Part shown: positions 43,767 to 53,781 of the stretch, piece after piece
Layout of the letters: every line of letters begins with the position of its first letter
Position numbering within the stretch: position 1 is the stretch's first letter
Assembly (NCBI GenBank): GCA_964392365.1
Contig: CAYMPH010000006.1
Span: forward strand, 1 to 64,000
Direction: 5' to 3'
DNA from: CAYMPH01 sp964392365
Lineage (GTDB): Bacteria; Spirochaetota; UBA4802; UBA5550
Length of the DNA stretch: 64,000 nt
The notes under the pieces: model-generated
Told to the model about the DNA's origin: nothing
Databases searched by the model: none
What the model saw: the letters and a program-made list of their open reading frames with translations, nothing else
Position numbers and translations under genes: made by a program

Positions 43767-46700
43767 ATGCTTAAATATTCCTGGATATATTTCCTGACAT
43801 TACCGCTTTCTGCGGCGGCAATAATCGCTTTGAGCGCACCTGATGAAAAACCTTATCGGGAAAAAGTTCTTGATTATATAAACACGCACAAGCTGACCGA
43901 AGAAACTAAAATAATAGACCCTGAAAAATCCTCTGAAATATCAACAGGGGCTCTTGCTTTCCAGAATACGGCTCAATCATTCGGATATAAGAACGGAGAC
44001 TGGCAGAAATATATTAATTATCCTGAATATGGAAAACTTTCCGAAGAACAGAAAAAAACTATTCTAATTGATTCGGATGAGGACTTCCAGCTGTTATCCT
44101 ACGGCAATATGAAACTGAATCTAAAATATGGAGGTTCTGTTTTTACAGATGAAAAATATAAGCAGTATGATACTGACGCACCTGTTTCAAGACTGATACA
44201 GCCGGGATTTCTGCCGGAACAGCAGATGCAGGTACACATGGAAGGGAAAATCGGCAAAAGACTTACAGTATTTATAGATCATGACAGCACAAAAAAGGAT
44301 AACAAATATGTTATACAGTACAAGGCTATACGTGATGATGAACTTATACGTGAAATCAATGCAGGCGATATTGATATTAAATTCAACCACTCAAAATATG
44401 CAGTTTACGACAATACTACATCAAAAGGAATGGGTATTGATGTAACACTGAAAAAAAACAATCTCCAGATCAAGGCATTCGGAAGTATTTCAAAAGGCCA
44501 GACTGAAATTGAATATTTTAGAGGAAATTCTTCACCAGGAAGCAACAAGCTTGCAGAATATAATTATATCAAAAAAATGTTTTATCAGCTTGAGCCTTTC
44601 AAACGATATGATGCGCGAACAACACCACCTATACTTGATCCTGAATTTAATACTTCAGTAACAATAACATCCAATCCGTCAAGCCCGGATACATATTCAT
44701 TAACACAGGTGAATATAGATCCGAACAGCTTTGAACTTTATATGGACCCGCAGAATCAATATGCGAATCTTAATTCAATACAATTATCAAAAGTTGACAC
44801 CCAGGGTCATTATACAAAATTAATGCAGGGAGCTGAATATTCAATAAATTTCACAACTGGAGTAATTACATTTATAAGAGATATCCCGTCAAATGCAAAA
44901 ATCTTTGCTGTTTACACTTTTGGCGGTGGATCAACAGCAACAACAGACGCTTCAGCTTATCCGCCATTAGATATTGATCATCCTGGTGGCCAGTTTTCCG
45001 GTAAAATTTTTGTTTTTATTAAATATGGTTATTCAATTAATGAAAAAACAACTACAACCAATTATTCAACCAAAGACCCGGGAATGACTGTAATACAAGA
45101 CAATAAAGTTCACCTTGATGTTTATGAAATCCGATCATTTTATCAGATTGGAGACAGGCAGCTTTTAACAGACAACTTCAGCCTGAAATTTTATAATGAA
45201 AATCAGAGTATGGATCAGACATCGCAAACAAAACTGGGTAAGTATACAATTGATTATTCAAAAGGTTTAATTCAATTTACTCTAAGAGAACCTTTTAAAA
45301 CAGTATTGCCATCAAATTTTTTACAGTATATTTATGCTGAAAATCAGTCAACTTCAGCATATCAGTATTCCAGATATAATATTAAAATTGATTATTACAA
45401 GGAAGCCAGAAGCTTCCAGCTGAAACATTTTAATCTGCTGCCGAACAGCGTCCGTGTAAAGGTTAATGATATTGAGATCGCCCAGGGTTTATATATGGTT
45501 GATCATGTTTCAGGATTTTTAATGTTTCTTGATCCGAATAATCCTGTAATAGGACCTGAAACTAAAATAGAAATTAAATATGAATACATGCCGTTTTTAT
45601 CTCAAAGCCAGTCTTTTATCGGAGGTGTGCGTGTTGATTATAAGGTTTTAGATGCTATTAATTTCGGAGGAAGCATTCTGTATTCAAATTCTTCCGGAAT
45701 AACAAGCATTCCAATGATAGGTAATACACCGAATCAGCTTTTTTTATTCGAAGGTGATGTTTCTCTGGATCTGAATGAAAGGAAAATGGCAGGTGTTGTA
45801 AATGCAATAGCAGGAACAAATTATAGAACAGTTCCTGTAGAATTTAAGGCATACGGAGAATATGCCCGAAGCTACACCACATTCAATACTTTCGGCAAAG
45901 CATTAATCGATAACCTTGAAACTGCAAATGAAATAATATCTATTTCAACTTCAGAAAAAGAATGGCAGCTCGCATCAATGCCTTTCGCTTATACAAATCT
46001 GGACAGAGCAATGCTTAATTATTATTTTTACAGAGATCCTCTGAATCCTGGAACTTTATTCGGGCCTGGATATTCTGCAATTCCTGTAGATTACAGAATA
46101 AAATCAGGACCTTATAATGTTGCAACAGGACATGTACCTTTCAATATTACTCCGGAAGCATCGCAGAGATCTCTTGTTTTTGATATGAATTTCTCATATG
46201 AGGGCGGAGCTGAAACTGTTGTTTCTGTGGCTTCAAGAAAACTTTCCACTACAGCTGTTGATTTTTCAGGACTTCAATATGTAGAAGTATCATATATGTA
46301 TCAGGGATCAGCAGATATTTCTATCAATTTTGATCTTGGAAAAATAAATGAAGATTCAGACAGTAACGGAATTCTCGGGACTGAAGATTTAAATAGAAAC
46401 GGAATACTCGATTCTGATCCTTCTTTGAATTATTATGAAGATGTAGGATATGATTTCTATGGATATAAATTCAACAGCAATGCTACAGCAAGAGTAGGTT
46501 CAGGACCAAGACTTTCAACATCAACCATGGGTGATGGAGTTTTAAACAGTGAAGACCTGAATGGAAACGGGGTTCTTGATACTATTGAAAGTGTTTATAC
46601 AATTCCAAGCTCAACAATATCTTCTTCAACACAATGGAAAACAATTGTAATACCTGTGGATTTTTCCAATTCCGAATCAAATAAAGCAATAATGAAACAA

Positions 46701-49445
46701 GTTGAATCTCTACGGCTTTATATTAAAAAAATAAGCGGCGGAAATACAGGAAAACTTTACATAGACAACATAAAATTTGTAGCTTTGAAATGGAGCAATA
46801 TTCAGAAAGCTGCTGGTGACACTTTAAATGTTTCTATTGTAAATAATATTTCTGATGTTGAATACAGTGCCAATTCATTTATTTTATCTAACCCGGAAGT
46901 TTACAAGCAGCTTTATGGAGAAAAAAATGCACAGGATCTTGTTAAACAGACTGAAAGTTCTCTGCAGCTTATTTATAATATTATAAGCAATCCAATCCCT
47001 ATTCAGACGAGTGTTTCAGTCACTCAAAGATTTCAAAATACTATGGATTTGCGATTTTATAATACTCTAAATTTATGGCTGAATATCCGGCCTACATCCT
47101 CTCCTGGAGATCAGATTGGAATTATTATAGGCTCTTCTGACAGCGATTATATTGAATATAAATTCAATATGAATAATGATGGAGCCTGGCGAGAAATTAA
47201 AATGAAACTAAAAAACGGATCATCCGGTTCTGTCGCAGGAACAGTAACAGGCTTTCCGGATATGAAACGGATAATTTTCATAAAAGCAGTTGTATATAAT
47301 TCGGCAGCAGGACACAGCGGGAAACTGTGGATAGATAATATCTATGCATCGGAGCCCGACGTTCTTGAAGATGGAGCTCACTGGGTTGAAACTGAACTAA
47401 AAATAACCAAGCCTCTGTTTATAACTAAAGACGGCACACCCGTGTTTTCAGATTTTGCTATTAAATATACTACCAAAGGTTATGGAGCAAATTTTAATAC
47501 TATTGGCAAAAAGGATTCCGATATTTCAGAACTATACCATGAGCTGACATCATCTGTAAAAATTCTTCCAAATTGGAACACCCAGTTTGCCATGTATATT
47601 GAAGATTCTTCCACCGACAGTCTGAATGAAAAGGTTATTGATTCGAAAAGAGGAACAAGAAAATACAACAGCATTTTTGTTGCTTCAGATTATACATCAA
47701 ATATAAATGCAGTTCCTACAGTAAAAGTTTCATATAAAAATGATAACTATAACCAGAGTGTAAATGAACGTATCAACAGCACTCTTGTAAATAAAATAGC
47801 AACAAGCTCAATTCATACTCCGCTTATTACTATAATTGAAAAAATTGATAACTTTTTATGGGGAAAACTTAATGCAGTTCTTAACATGAATATGCTGTTT
47901 AAAGAAGATACAATAACCAGAGACACAACATTTCTTCCTTCAAATGTTTCCGAGAAACGCCAGAAATCCTCTGCAGTATTAAATCTAGATTACCAGAATA
48001 AAATATTCTACATTCAGCCAAATTTTTCTACAGCCTCTGAAGAAGTTGTCAATGGAGTTTCATTGCTGTCTTTAAACAATACAGAAATAACAGGAAATGT
48101 TAACGGTAGTTTTCATTTCCCATTTGCATATGAAGGAAACGATTTTAGATTCGTTGAAAAAAGCATGCTAACAGGTTTTGTAATAGGAATTAATCAGTCA
48201 CAATATTTTTCCCCGTCATATAAGATGGATATTAATTATCTTGAAAACAGATTCAGAGATTTCAATTTTACAACATCACCCGAACCGGATTTTAAAAGAG
48301 TAAAAGATGCAAGAAGCTATATGTCAACGCAGATTGCTTTACCAATTAATTTATATAAAATTCCTGAAACAAAATTCATAAAAAATTTCTCATTCAATTA
48401 TCTTCGTTCTGTTTATTTATATGAAACGGATATACCATATGAAGGAGAAAAAACAGCCCAGGGAAATGAACAATACGGAATATCAAGAGCTTTAAGTACA
48501 ATAGCCGGGGCTGCTCTCAATATATTCCAATACTGGCCTGGATATTTTTTTACAGGCAGAAATAATTCAGCAGCAGGTAGGGATTATATCACCGGAACAA
48601 TTAATAATCACACATCCGGAACACAATATACCGGATACAACAATAATCTCAGGCTTATAGATAATTTTTCATTTAATTTCACACTTGATTTTGATAAAAT
48701 AGCTGTTGTTTCTTCGCTTTCTTTGAATCAGGTCGCAGAAAGATTAAACATATTCGGTATTTCCCAGCAGGTTATAACATTCAGATATGGAATTAATTTC
48801 ACTTTTGATTTCATGAAACTTTTTACATCCGGCGAATTTTTCAGACCTAATCAGGTCGGGAAACCGTATCACGGTCTTGTTTTCGACATCGGTTATGCCA
48901 TTTCCGACAACATGCTCATTACTACAAATATTGAGGAATTGGTTCATTCACCATTGATCGGCTTTTCGATAAAATGGGGCAGGGCTAATGTCGGAATAAA
49001 AACAGGGGTTGATTATAAGGAAAGATATTTCAAGGAGTTTATTGTTGATGATGGAGGACCGGATTCTATCTATGCGAAAAATATTCCAGGAAATTCAGTA
49101 TTTAAAAATACAGATATGGGTTTTAAATTATCTTTTATTTTTGAAACTGATGTTAACTGGCTCTATAATTTCTTTGCCAGTTTTTATAAACTGACTGCTT
49201 CACCTATTTTTACTTTTGAATATATCATGGGTATAAACAGATATGATTACAGCATGAGCGTTTCACCCCAGCCATACGATTCATACTTATTCAATATGAA
49301 ACTGACGCTGGATCTTCATAAAAATATCCAGGGAGGAATTCAAAGCAGATTCGCGCTTGAACAATACAGAAGCTGGCTTACAACCGGAATCAGCAGAGAA
49401 GTTTTCTCTTATGAAATTGCATTGAATTTCACTCTACTTTTTTAA
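43767..49445 (+). CDS. SprA-like giant outer-membrane/cell-surface protein
   Basis: A 1892-residue exported protein with a hydrophobic signal sequence (about 5-23). Features that resemble SprA, the type IX secretion translocon: (1) residues 159-203, EGKIGKRLTVFIDHDS followed by NKYVIQYK and DDELIREINAGDIDI, like the SprA N-terminal motif of membrane strands; (2) modules such as LPNSVRVKVNDIEIAQGLYM with VDHVSGFLMFLD (about 558-590); (3) Asp/Asn loops DSDSNGILGTEDLNRNGILD and GDGVLNSEDLNGNGVLD (about 862-940), like the ED(L/I)N-containing loops of SprA and possibly Ca-binding; (4) long beta-rich C-terminal regions ending in ALNFTLLF. It is smaller than Bacteroidota SprA (about 2400). No other type IX component is seen here. 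Alternative: an unrelated large barrel/adhesin. Confidence 0.65.
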   Translation: MLKYSWIYFLTLPLSAAAIIALSAPDEKPYREKVLDYINTHKLTEETKIIDPEKSSEISTGALAFQNTAQSFGYKNGDWQKYINYPEYGKLSEEQKKTILIDSDEDFQLLSYGNMKLNLKYGGSVFTDEKYKQYDTDAPVSRLIQPGFLPEQQMQVHMEGKIGKRLTVFIDHDSTKKDNKYVIQYKAIRDDELIREINAGDIDIKFNHSKYAVYDNTTSKGMGIDVTLKKNNLQIKAFGSISKGQTEIEYFRGNSSPGSNKLAEYNYIKKMFYQLEPFKRYDARTTPPILDPEFNTSVTITSNPSSPDTYSLTQVNIDPNSFELYMDPQNQYANLNSIQLSKVDTQGHYTKLMQGAEYSINFTTGVITFIRDIPSNAKIFAVYTFGGGSTATTDASAYPPLDIDHPGGQFSGKIFVFIKYGYSINEKTTTTNYSTKDPGMTVIQDNKVHLDVYEIRSFYQIGDRQLLTDNFSLKFYNENQSMDQTSQTKLGKYTIDYSKGLIQFTLREPFKTVLPSNFLQYIYAENQSTSAYQYSRYNIKIDYYKEARSFQLKHFNLLPNSVRVKVNDIEIAQGLYMVDHVSGFLMFLDPNNPVIGPETKIEIKYEYMPFLSQSQSFIGGVRVDYKVLDAINFGGSILYSNSSGITSIPMIGNTPNQLFLFEGDVSLDLNERKMAGVVNAIAGTNYRTVPVEFKAYGEYARSYTTFNTFGKALIDNLETANEIISISTSEKEWQLASMPFAYTNLDRAMLNYYFYRDPLNPGTLFGPGYSAIPVDYRIKSGPYNVATGHVPFNITPEASQRSLVFDMNFSYEGGAETVVSVASRKLSTTAVDFSGLQYVEVSYMYQGSADISINFDLGKINEDSDSNGILGTEDLNRNGILDSDPSLNYYEDVGYDFYGYKFNSNATARVGSGPRLSTSTMGDGVLNSEDLNGNGVLDTIESVYTIPSSTISSSTQWKTIVIPVDFSNSESNKAIMKQVESLRLYIKKISGGNTGKLYIDNIKFVALKWSNIQKAAGDTLNVSIVNNISDVEYSANSFILSNPEVYKQLYGEKNAQDLVKQTESSLQLIYNIISNPIPIQTSVSVTQRFQNTMDLRFYNTLNLWLNIRPTSSPGDQIGIIIGSSDSDYIEYKFNMNNDGAWREIKMKLKNGSSGSVAGTVTGFPDMKRIIFIKAVVYNSAAGHSGKLWIDNIYASEPDVLEDGAHWVETELKITKPLFITKDGTPVFSDFAIKYTTKGYGANFNTIGKKDSDISELYHELTSSVKILPNWNTQFAMYIEDSSTDSLNEKVIDSKRGTRKYNSIFVASDYTSNINAVPTVKVSYKNDNYNQSVNERINSTLVNKIATSSIHTPLITIIEKIDNFLWGKLNAVLNMNMLFKEDTITRDTTFLPSNVSEKRQKSSAVLNLDYQNKIFYIQPNFSTASEEVVNGVSLLSLNNTEITGNVNGSFHFPFAYEGNDFRFVEKSMLTGFVIGINQSQYFSPSYKMDINYLENRFRDFNFTTSPEPDFKRVKDARSYMSTQIALPINLYKIPETKFIKNFSFNYLRSVYLYETDIPYEGEKTAQGNEQYGISRALSTIAGAALNIFQYWPGYFFTGRNNSAAGRDYITGTINNHTSGTQYTGYNNNLRLIDNFSFNFTLDFDKIAVVSSLSLNQVAERLNIFGISQQVITFRYGINFTFDFMKLFTSGEFFRPNQVGKPYHGLVFDIGYAISDNMLITTNIEELVHSPLIGFSIKWGRANVGIKTGVDYKERYFKEFIVDDGGPDSIYAKNIPGNSVFKNTDMGFKLSFIFETDVNWLYNFFASFYKLTASPIFTFEYIMGINRYDYSMSVSPQPYDSYLFNMKLTLDLHKNIQGGIQSRFALEQYRSWLTTGISREVFSYEIALNFTLLF

Positions 49446-49450
49446 AAAAA

Positions 49451-50539
49451 CTAATCTTTTAAATCACCACTGAAAAAATCAATCAGACTGTTTTTAAAAC
49501 TTCTGTATATTTTTTTAATATCTGTCATTGCAATCCCGTCTCTTCTATTTTTTATTACTTCAAGTGTTGTGGAATAAATAACTTTCCAGAGAAGGTCCCT
49601 GTCAGGACAGTATTTGAAATAATCTATATTAACCTGATACGCGCCTTTATATTTCCTGGCACCACCCTGTATTGTAATTTCTTTGATAATATCATTCAGA
49701 TTTATTTTGTTGCTTCTTGCTCTGAATGAAGCATCTATTGTAAGTCCGCTTTTCCCTTCAATTGCAGCAAACACAATTGCTGCAGTGTACATTCCTTCTT
49801 TCAGAAGGAAATCAGCTGCAATAGCGATTGAATCACGAACCGATTCATCAACAAATCCAATTCCGGAAATTGCCCAATCTTTATAAATTATTTTATTTTT
49901 CCCGGCAATGTTAATATTTTTCACAGCTTCTTTACTTAATGGAACACCGGAAATTCTGCTTACAAGATCCGGATCTGAATATTTTGACAGATAATCAAGC
50001 GCTTTAAAATCTTTAACTGTTGCATACTGATAAATATCAGTATCCGACTGAATCCCGCAAACAAGTGCACTTGTTATAATTTTCATTTTCCCGGATTCAA
50101 TTTTTAAATCAAGCAACTCTAACAACTCGGCAAGAATAGTACTTGTTGATCCTGAATCTTCATCAATTAATCTGTAATCTGCGAGAAAATTTTCTTTAAG
50201 CTTTTCGTGGTGATCTATATGAAAAGCGCATGGAATTTTTTTTGATAAAATATCAATATATGCATCCTGAAAATCAAGGACAGCATACGCATCAAATTTT
50301 TCTATATGCGGGATTTTATTTATATAAAGCGGGATTCTAAATAATTTTACAAATTCAACATTCTGCTGTAGAGAAATTTTCTTCTCTGTAAAAATTTCAC
50401 TGCCTTTCCCGAATGATGTTAATAATGTTTTCAAAATAAATGCTGAAGCTAAAGAATCGGGATCAGGCGAACCCTTTATATATATAAGAATGTTTTTATA
50501 TTTATTTACAGCTGAAATAAAATGTTCTACCGGATCCAA
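49451..50539 (-). CDS. DHH-family phosphoesterase (NrnA-like)
   Basis: A 362-residue phosphoesterase with DHH and DHHA1 domains: the N-terminal metal site GSPDPDSLASA, VLDFQDAY, the DHH signature HIDHHEK, a DSGSTSTI segment, and the C-terminal GGARKYKGAYQ loop. Related enzymes degrade nanoRNA, pAp or cyclic dinucleotide products. The first motif is DPDS where many have DGDA/DPDA, still a plausible Mn site. The start is TTG at 50539, seven bases after AAGG; it begins 9 bp after the SpoIIE-type gene, so both are co-transcribed. The convergent SprA-like gene ends 5 bp from its stop. Confidence 0.85.
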   Translation of the reverse strand: MDPVEHFISAVNKYKNILIYIKGSPDPDSLASAFILKTLLTSFGKGSEIFTEKKISLQQNVEFVKLFRIPLYINKIPHIEKFDAYAVLDFQDAYIDILSKKIPCAFHIDHHEKLKENFLADYRLIDEDSGSTSTILAELLELLDLKIESGKMKIITSALVCGIQSDTDIYQYATVKDFKALDYLSKYSDPDLVSRISGVPLSKEAVKNINIAGKNKIIYKDWAISGIGFVDESVRDSIAIAADFLLKEGMYTAAIVFAAIEGKSGLTIDASFRARSNKINLNDIIKEITIQGGARKYKGAYQVNIDYFKYCPDRDLLWKVIYSTTLEVIKNRRDGIAMTDIKKIYRSFKNSLIDFFSGDLKD

Positions 50540-50548
50540 AATAAAACC

Positions 50549-52702
50549 TTATATTTTAAAAATAATCAGGCTCACATCGTTCGTCTGTTTCTTATCTTTT
50601 ATAAAGTCGCTTAAATCCTGATATATTCTCCTGGAAATAATTGAAGCATTTTCATCCTTATTTTTTTTAATAATATTTTTAACTTTATCTAATGAATAAC
50701 TTTCTCCATTAGGATTTATCGCGCTTAGAAAACCATTTGAAAATAAAAGGCCAATGCTTCCCTGGGCAACCTTTACCACATGAGATTCATATTTAAAATC
50801 TTTATCTACGCCTATTGGAATGCCTTTCGTTGTATAGGAATTAAACTCATTTGCAGCTGCATTAAATATAATAAGAGGGTTATATCCTGCGTTTGAATAA
50901 TTTATTTCACCATTTGTGGAATATGTCATAAGGAAAGTTGGTGCATATTTTTTTGTAAGGCGCGATGTTGTGAGAACCCAGTTTAATACACTTAGTATTT
51001 TATCAGGAGTCTCAACCTTTCTGGGCCGTGAATGAAATGCAGAAAAAAGTTCAAGAGAAATAATTGCAGATTCAACACCATAATATGCAGAATCCGAAAT
51101 AATAATGGCTATTTTATCAAGGCCAATTTTTATACTGTCGTAATAATCTCCGCCATAAGATGAATTATTCATATAGAAAGAACTAATTTTTATTCCTTCA
51201 ATACTGTTCAATTCTCTTGGTAGAATTTTTTTCTTAATTCCACCAACAACCATTTTATCATGCTCCACAACCTGGTTAAGCCTTAACTCTTCAAGTAAAA
51301 GACCATTTTCCAGCAGTCGCTGAAACTGAATTCTATAAATTTCAAGAGTTGAAATAAATGTTTTAGAATAAATTTTTTCATCAGGGAGAGAGCCAAAAAT
51401 CAGAAATCCAATAAGACCTGATGTTTTATGAAAAAATGGCATCGCTATTTCAATATTATATTTCTGGTAGAATTTTAATAATTCGTCTTTATCTACTGAA
51501 TATACAATATCTGTATAAATCATAAATTTATCAAGAACGCGTGAATTAACATTTAAATTTTCAACAATAACATTATTTATTTCAATCGGGGTTTTATCTA
51601 TTTCCGGACCTATTCCATGAACATACCTGAATTTGCCGTCATTTGAATTTGAAAGGAATAAATAAGCGCCGCTAATTTCAAACATGTTTCTGAACTCATC
51701 AATAGACTTATTGTAAAATTCATCCCAAAGCGGTCCATGTTTATCTGCAACAGTAAGCTGACTGATTGATTTGAAAAATAATTCAAAGTTTCTATCTAAA
51801 TTTATATATTCTCTTCTGAATAAATTTTCAATTCTCGGTTTAACAAATCTGTAAAAAATCACCATATAAAGAAAAGAAAGAATTGTTATACTTGATAATA
51901 CTGTATTTGGATTTGTAAATAAATCATTCCTGTAAAAAATGCATAAAAAAGTTGGAACAAACAGAAGGATAAAAATTAAAACCCAGAAAATCAATTTAAT
52001 ATTGAAAATTTTAAAGTCTATTATACGAATATCATATGTGGAATAATTCATAATAAGCAATATAAATATAAAAGGAAACGTAAATCCGACAATTCTTAAC
52101 ATTGTAGTGTTATAAACAATCGGCATAATAAAAATAAAAGTCAGTATCAGCAAAACAAACAAAATAAGCCCATACGACATTAATTTCAGTTCCTGACTTA
52201 AAACTTTAGATTCAATCTGAAATTTTGATTTATACAAAATTAAAAAAAGAGAACCAGCCATATAAATAGAAAAAACAACAATATAAAGCGGATAGAAACT
52301 GCTAAATTGAAAATCAATGTATCCATTTAAAGTTGCGGAGTTTATAATAAGATCAGATGAAACTGTAAGTATGGAAATTGCAATTCCAGGGATAGATGCA
52401 ATTAGAACAAATTTTAAATTAGGCTTCAGCTTATTATCCGGATATATTTGAAAAAAATGAAAAAAGAATTCAGCAAGAAGAATAATGATTGAGAAATAGA
52501 TTTTTGCGCTTACTGAAATTGGTATAAGCTGCAGATCAATAAGCATAATAAACTGAATAAGGAAAATTATTGATGCAATAAAAGAAATCAGAGAAAAGAT
52601 CCGGTTTAATGTAAAACTGCCTCTTCTGATCAAGCTGGAAACGGCCAAACCCTGAGCTATAAAAAATGCAATAGCTGAAATTACAATTTCTGTTTGAAGC
52701 AC
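50549..52702 (-). CDS. Multi-pass membrane protein with GAF-like and SpoIIE-type phosphatase domains
   Basis: A 717-residue signalling protein. The N-terminal about 300 residues hold eight or so membrane helices, then a GAF-like segment (about 310-470) and a PP2C/SpoIIE phosphatase domain (about 490-717). The metal motif GGDYYD is intact, but the usual DVSGHG is DSAYYG, the usual TDG is SNG, and the final motif is TNDVSLI, so activity may be altered or lost. Family members dephosphorylate STAS proteins; one is encoded at 26611. The start is GTG at 52702 with GGTG seven bases before. It is followed within 9 bp by the DHH gene. Confidence 0.8.
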   Translation of the reverse strand: MLQTEIVISAIAFFIAQGLAVSSLIRRGSFTLNRIFSLISFIASIIFLIQFIMLIDLQLIPISVSAKIYFSIIILLAEFFFHFFQIYPDNKLKPNLKFVLIASIPGIAISILTVSSDLIINSATLNGYIDFQFSSFYPLYIVVFSIYMAGSLFLILYKSKFQIESKVLSQELKLMSYGLILFVLLILTFIFIMPIVYNTTMLRIVGFTFPFIFILLIMNYSTYDIRIIDFKIFNIKLIFWVLIFILLFVPTFLCIFYRNDLFTNPNTVLSSITILSFLYMVIFYRFVKPRIENLFRREYINLDRNFELFFKSISQLTVADKHGPLWDEFYNKSIDEFRNMFEISGAYLFLSNSNDGKFRYVHGIGPEIDKTPIEINNVIVENLNVNSRVLDKFMIYTDIVYSVDKDELLKFYQKYNIEIAMPFFHKTSGLIGFLIFGSLPDEKIYSKTFISTLEIYRIQFQRLLENGLLLEELRLNQVVEHDKMVVGGIKKKILPRELNSIEGIKISSFYMNNSSYGGDYYDSIKIGLDKIAIIISDSAYYGVESAIISLELFSAFHSRPRKVETPDKILSVLNWVLTTSRLTKKYAPTFLMTYSTNGEINYSNAGYNPLIIFNAAANEFNSYTTKGIPIGVDKDFKYESHVVKVAQGSIGLLFSNGFLSAINPNGESYSLDKVKNIIKKNKDENASIISRRIYQDLSDFIKDKKQTNDVSLIIFKI

Positions 52703-52848
52703 TTGGTATCACCGCTTCCTAATTTATTATTTTAAACTATTAAGAATAAAATTATTACTTTTAATAATGCCTATACCTGAATTGATAAAATTAAAATATT
52801 TTAAAGTATATATGTATCAGTAGAATTAATTCAAGAAAAAAATTTTTA

Positions 52849-53460
52849 CTATAAAAAATTAAGAAGTTCAATTCCAGCCTTAATCATTGGCTCTGGTTTA
52901 TCTTTTCCAAACCATAAAAAATCAACTCCGGCATTATTAGCACAATTATAATCTGATTCGGAATCTCCAATAAAAAAAGCTTCGCCTTTTTCAAGATTAA
53001 AATATTCAAGGCATTTATATATCATTTCAGGGTCCGGTTTTGATCTGGCATTCAGGGTTGATATTTTAAAATGAAAGTATCTGAATAAATCAAAATGATG
53101 AAAAAGGGTATCTATTGAGCGTCCGCGATTGGTTGCAACTGCCAGATAATACTTATCTTTTAGCAGCAATAGTATTTCATCAAAATTAAAATTTGGTATA
53201 ATTTCTGATATAAATGGTTCATATGGAACAGTTAATGTTAACTCGAACATTTTTTCTGCTTTATATTTATCTTGTATAAACATATCTATTAGCTGTTTTA
53301 CAGACATATACTCAACTTCATTAATCATCTGTTCCGGAATTCTTTCATAACCGGCTAAATCAAGACATTTATTAAAATATGCTCTATTTGCCGCTGCTGA
53401 TTCAAAAAGCACTCCATCACAGTCGAATATTATTAACTTTTTATTTTTTATATCTATCAT
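52849..53460 (-). CDS. HAD-superfamily phosphatase (phosphoglycolate-phosphatase-like)
   Basis: A 203-residue HAD hydrolase with a small helical cap: motif I FDCDGVLFES (nucleophile and acid Asp), motif II ATNRG, the Lys in RSKPDPEM and motif IV GDSESDYNCA. All catalytic residues are present. The substrate is a small phosphorylated metabolite that cannot be named. The frame extends 22 codons up to a TTG at 53526; the ATG at 53460 is preferred because family members begin just before motif I, although neither start has a strong ribosome-binding site. It is separate from its neighbours by 146 and over 300 bp. Confidence 0.88.
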   Translation of the reverse strand: MIDIKNKKLIIFDCDGVLFESAAANRAYFNKCLDLAGYERIPEQMINEVEYMSVKQLIDMFIQDKYKAEKMFELTLTVPYEPFISEIIPNFNFDEILLLLKDKYYLAVATNRGRSIDTLFHHFDLFRYFHFKISTLNARSKPDPEMIYKCLEYFNLEKGEAFFIGDSESDYNCANNAGVDFLWFGKDKPEPMIKAGIELLNFL

Positions 53461-53664
53461 TTTGCTTTTGTTAATGTTTCTGATAACTTTCAACAATAGC
53501 GGCTTATTAATGCATATTCCTGTCAATCATTAAGTTTTTCTAAACGTTTTTTGCCAACCTATCAACAATTTATGGATTATAGTTCAAACTAATTCTTATT
53601 AAATTACTTTTTCGAAATTTTGTGAAATCAGCAATTATTATATTTCATTTATATGCTAATTTTA

Positions 53665-53727
53665 GGTATAATTCTTTTTAGCTGTTATACCGAAAATATT
53701 AATAAGCTGAATTCTTAATTAGCTTAT
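53665..53727. other. Two adjacent 7-bp hairpins in the 53461-53781 divergent gap
   Basis: The gap between the HAD gene and the secreted protein gene is non-coding and AT-rich. It contains two perfect inverted repeats, GGTATAA/TTATACC (53665-53691) and ATAAGCT/AGCTTAT (53702-53727), 10 bp apart. They could be operator sites or a structured leader of the gene at 53782. Nothing else is seen in the gap. Confidence 0.3.
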
Positions 53728-53781
53728 AAAAAATATTCAAAAACTTTAATAAATTAGAATATAATATTTTCAGAGGTTATC

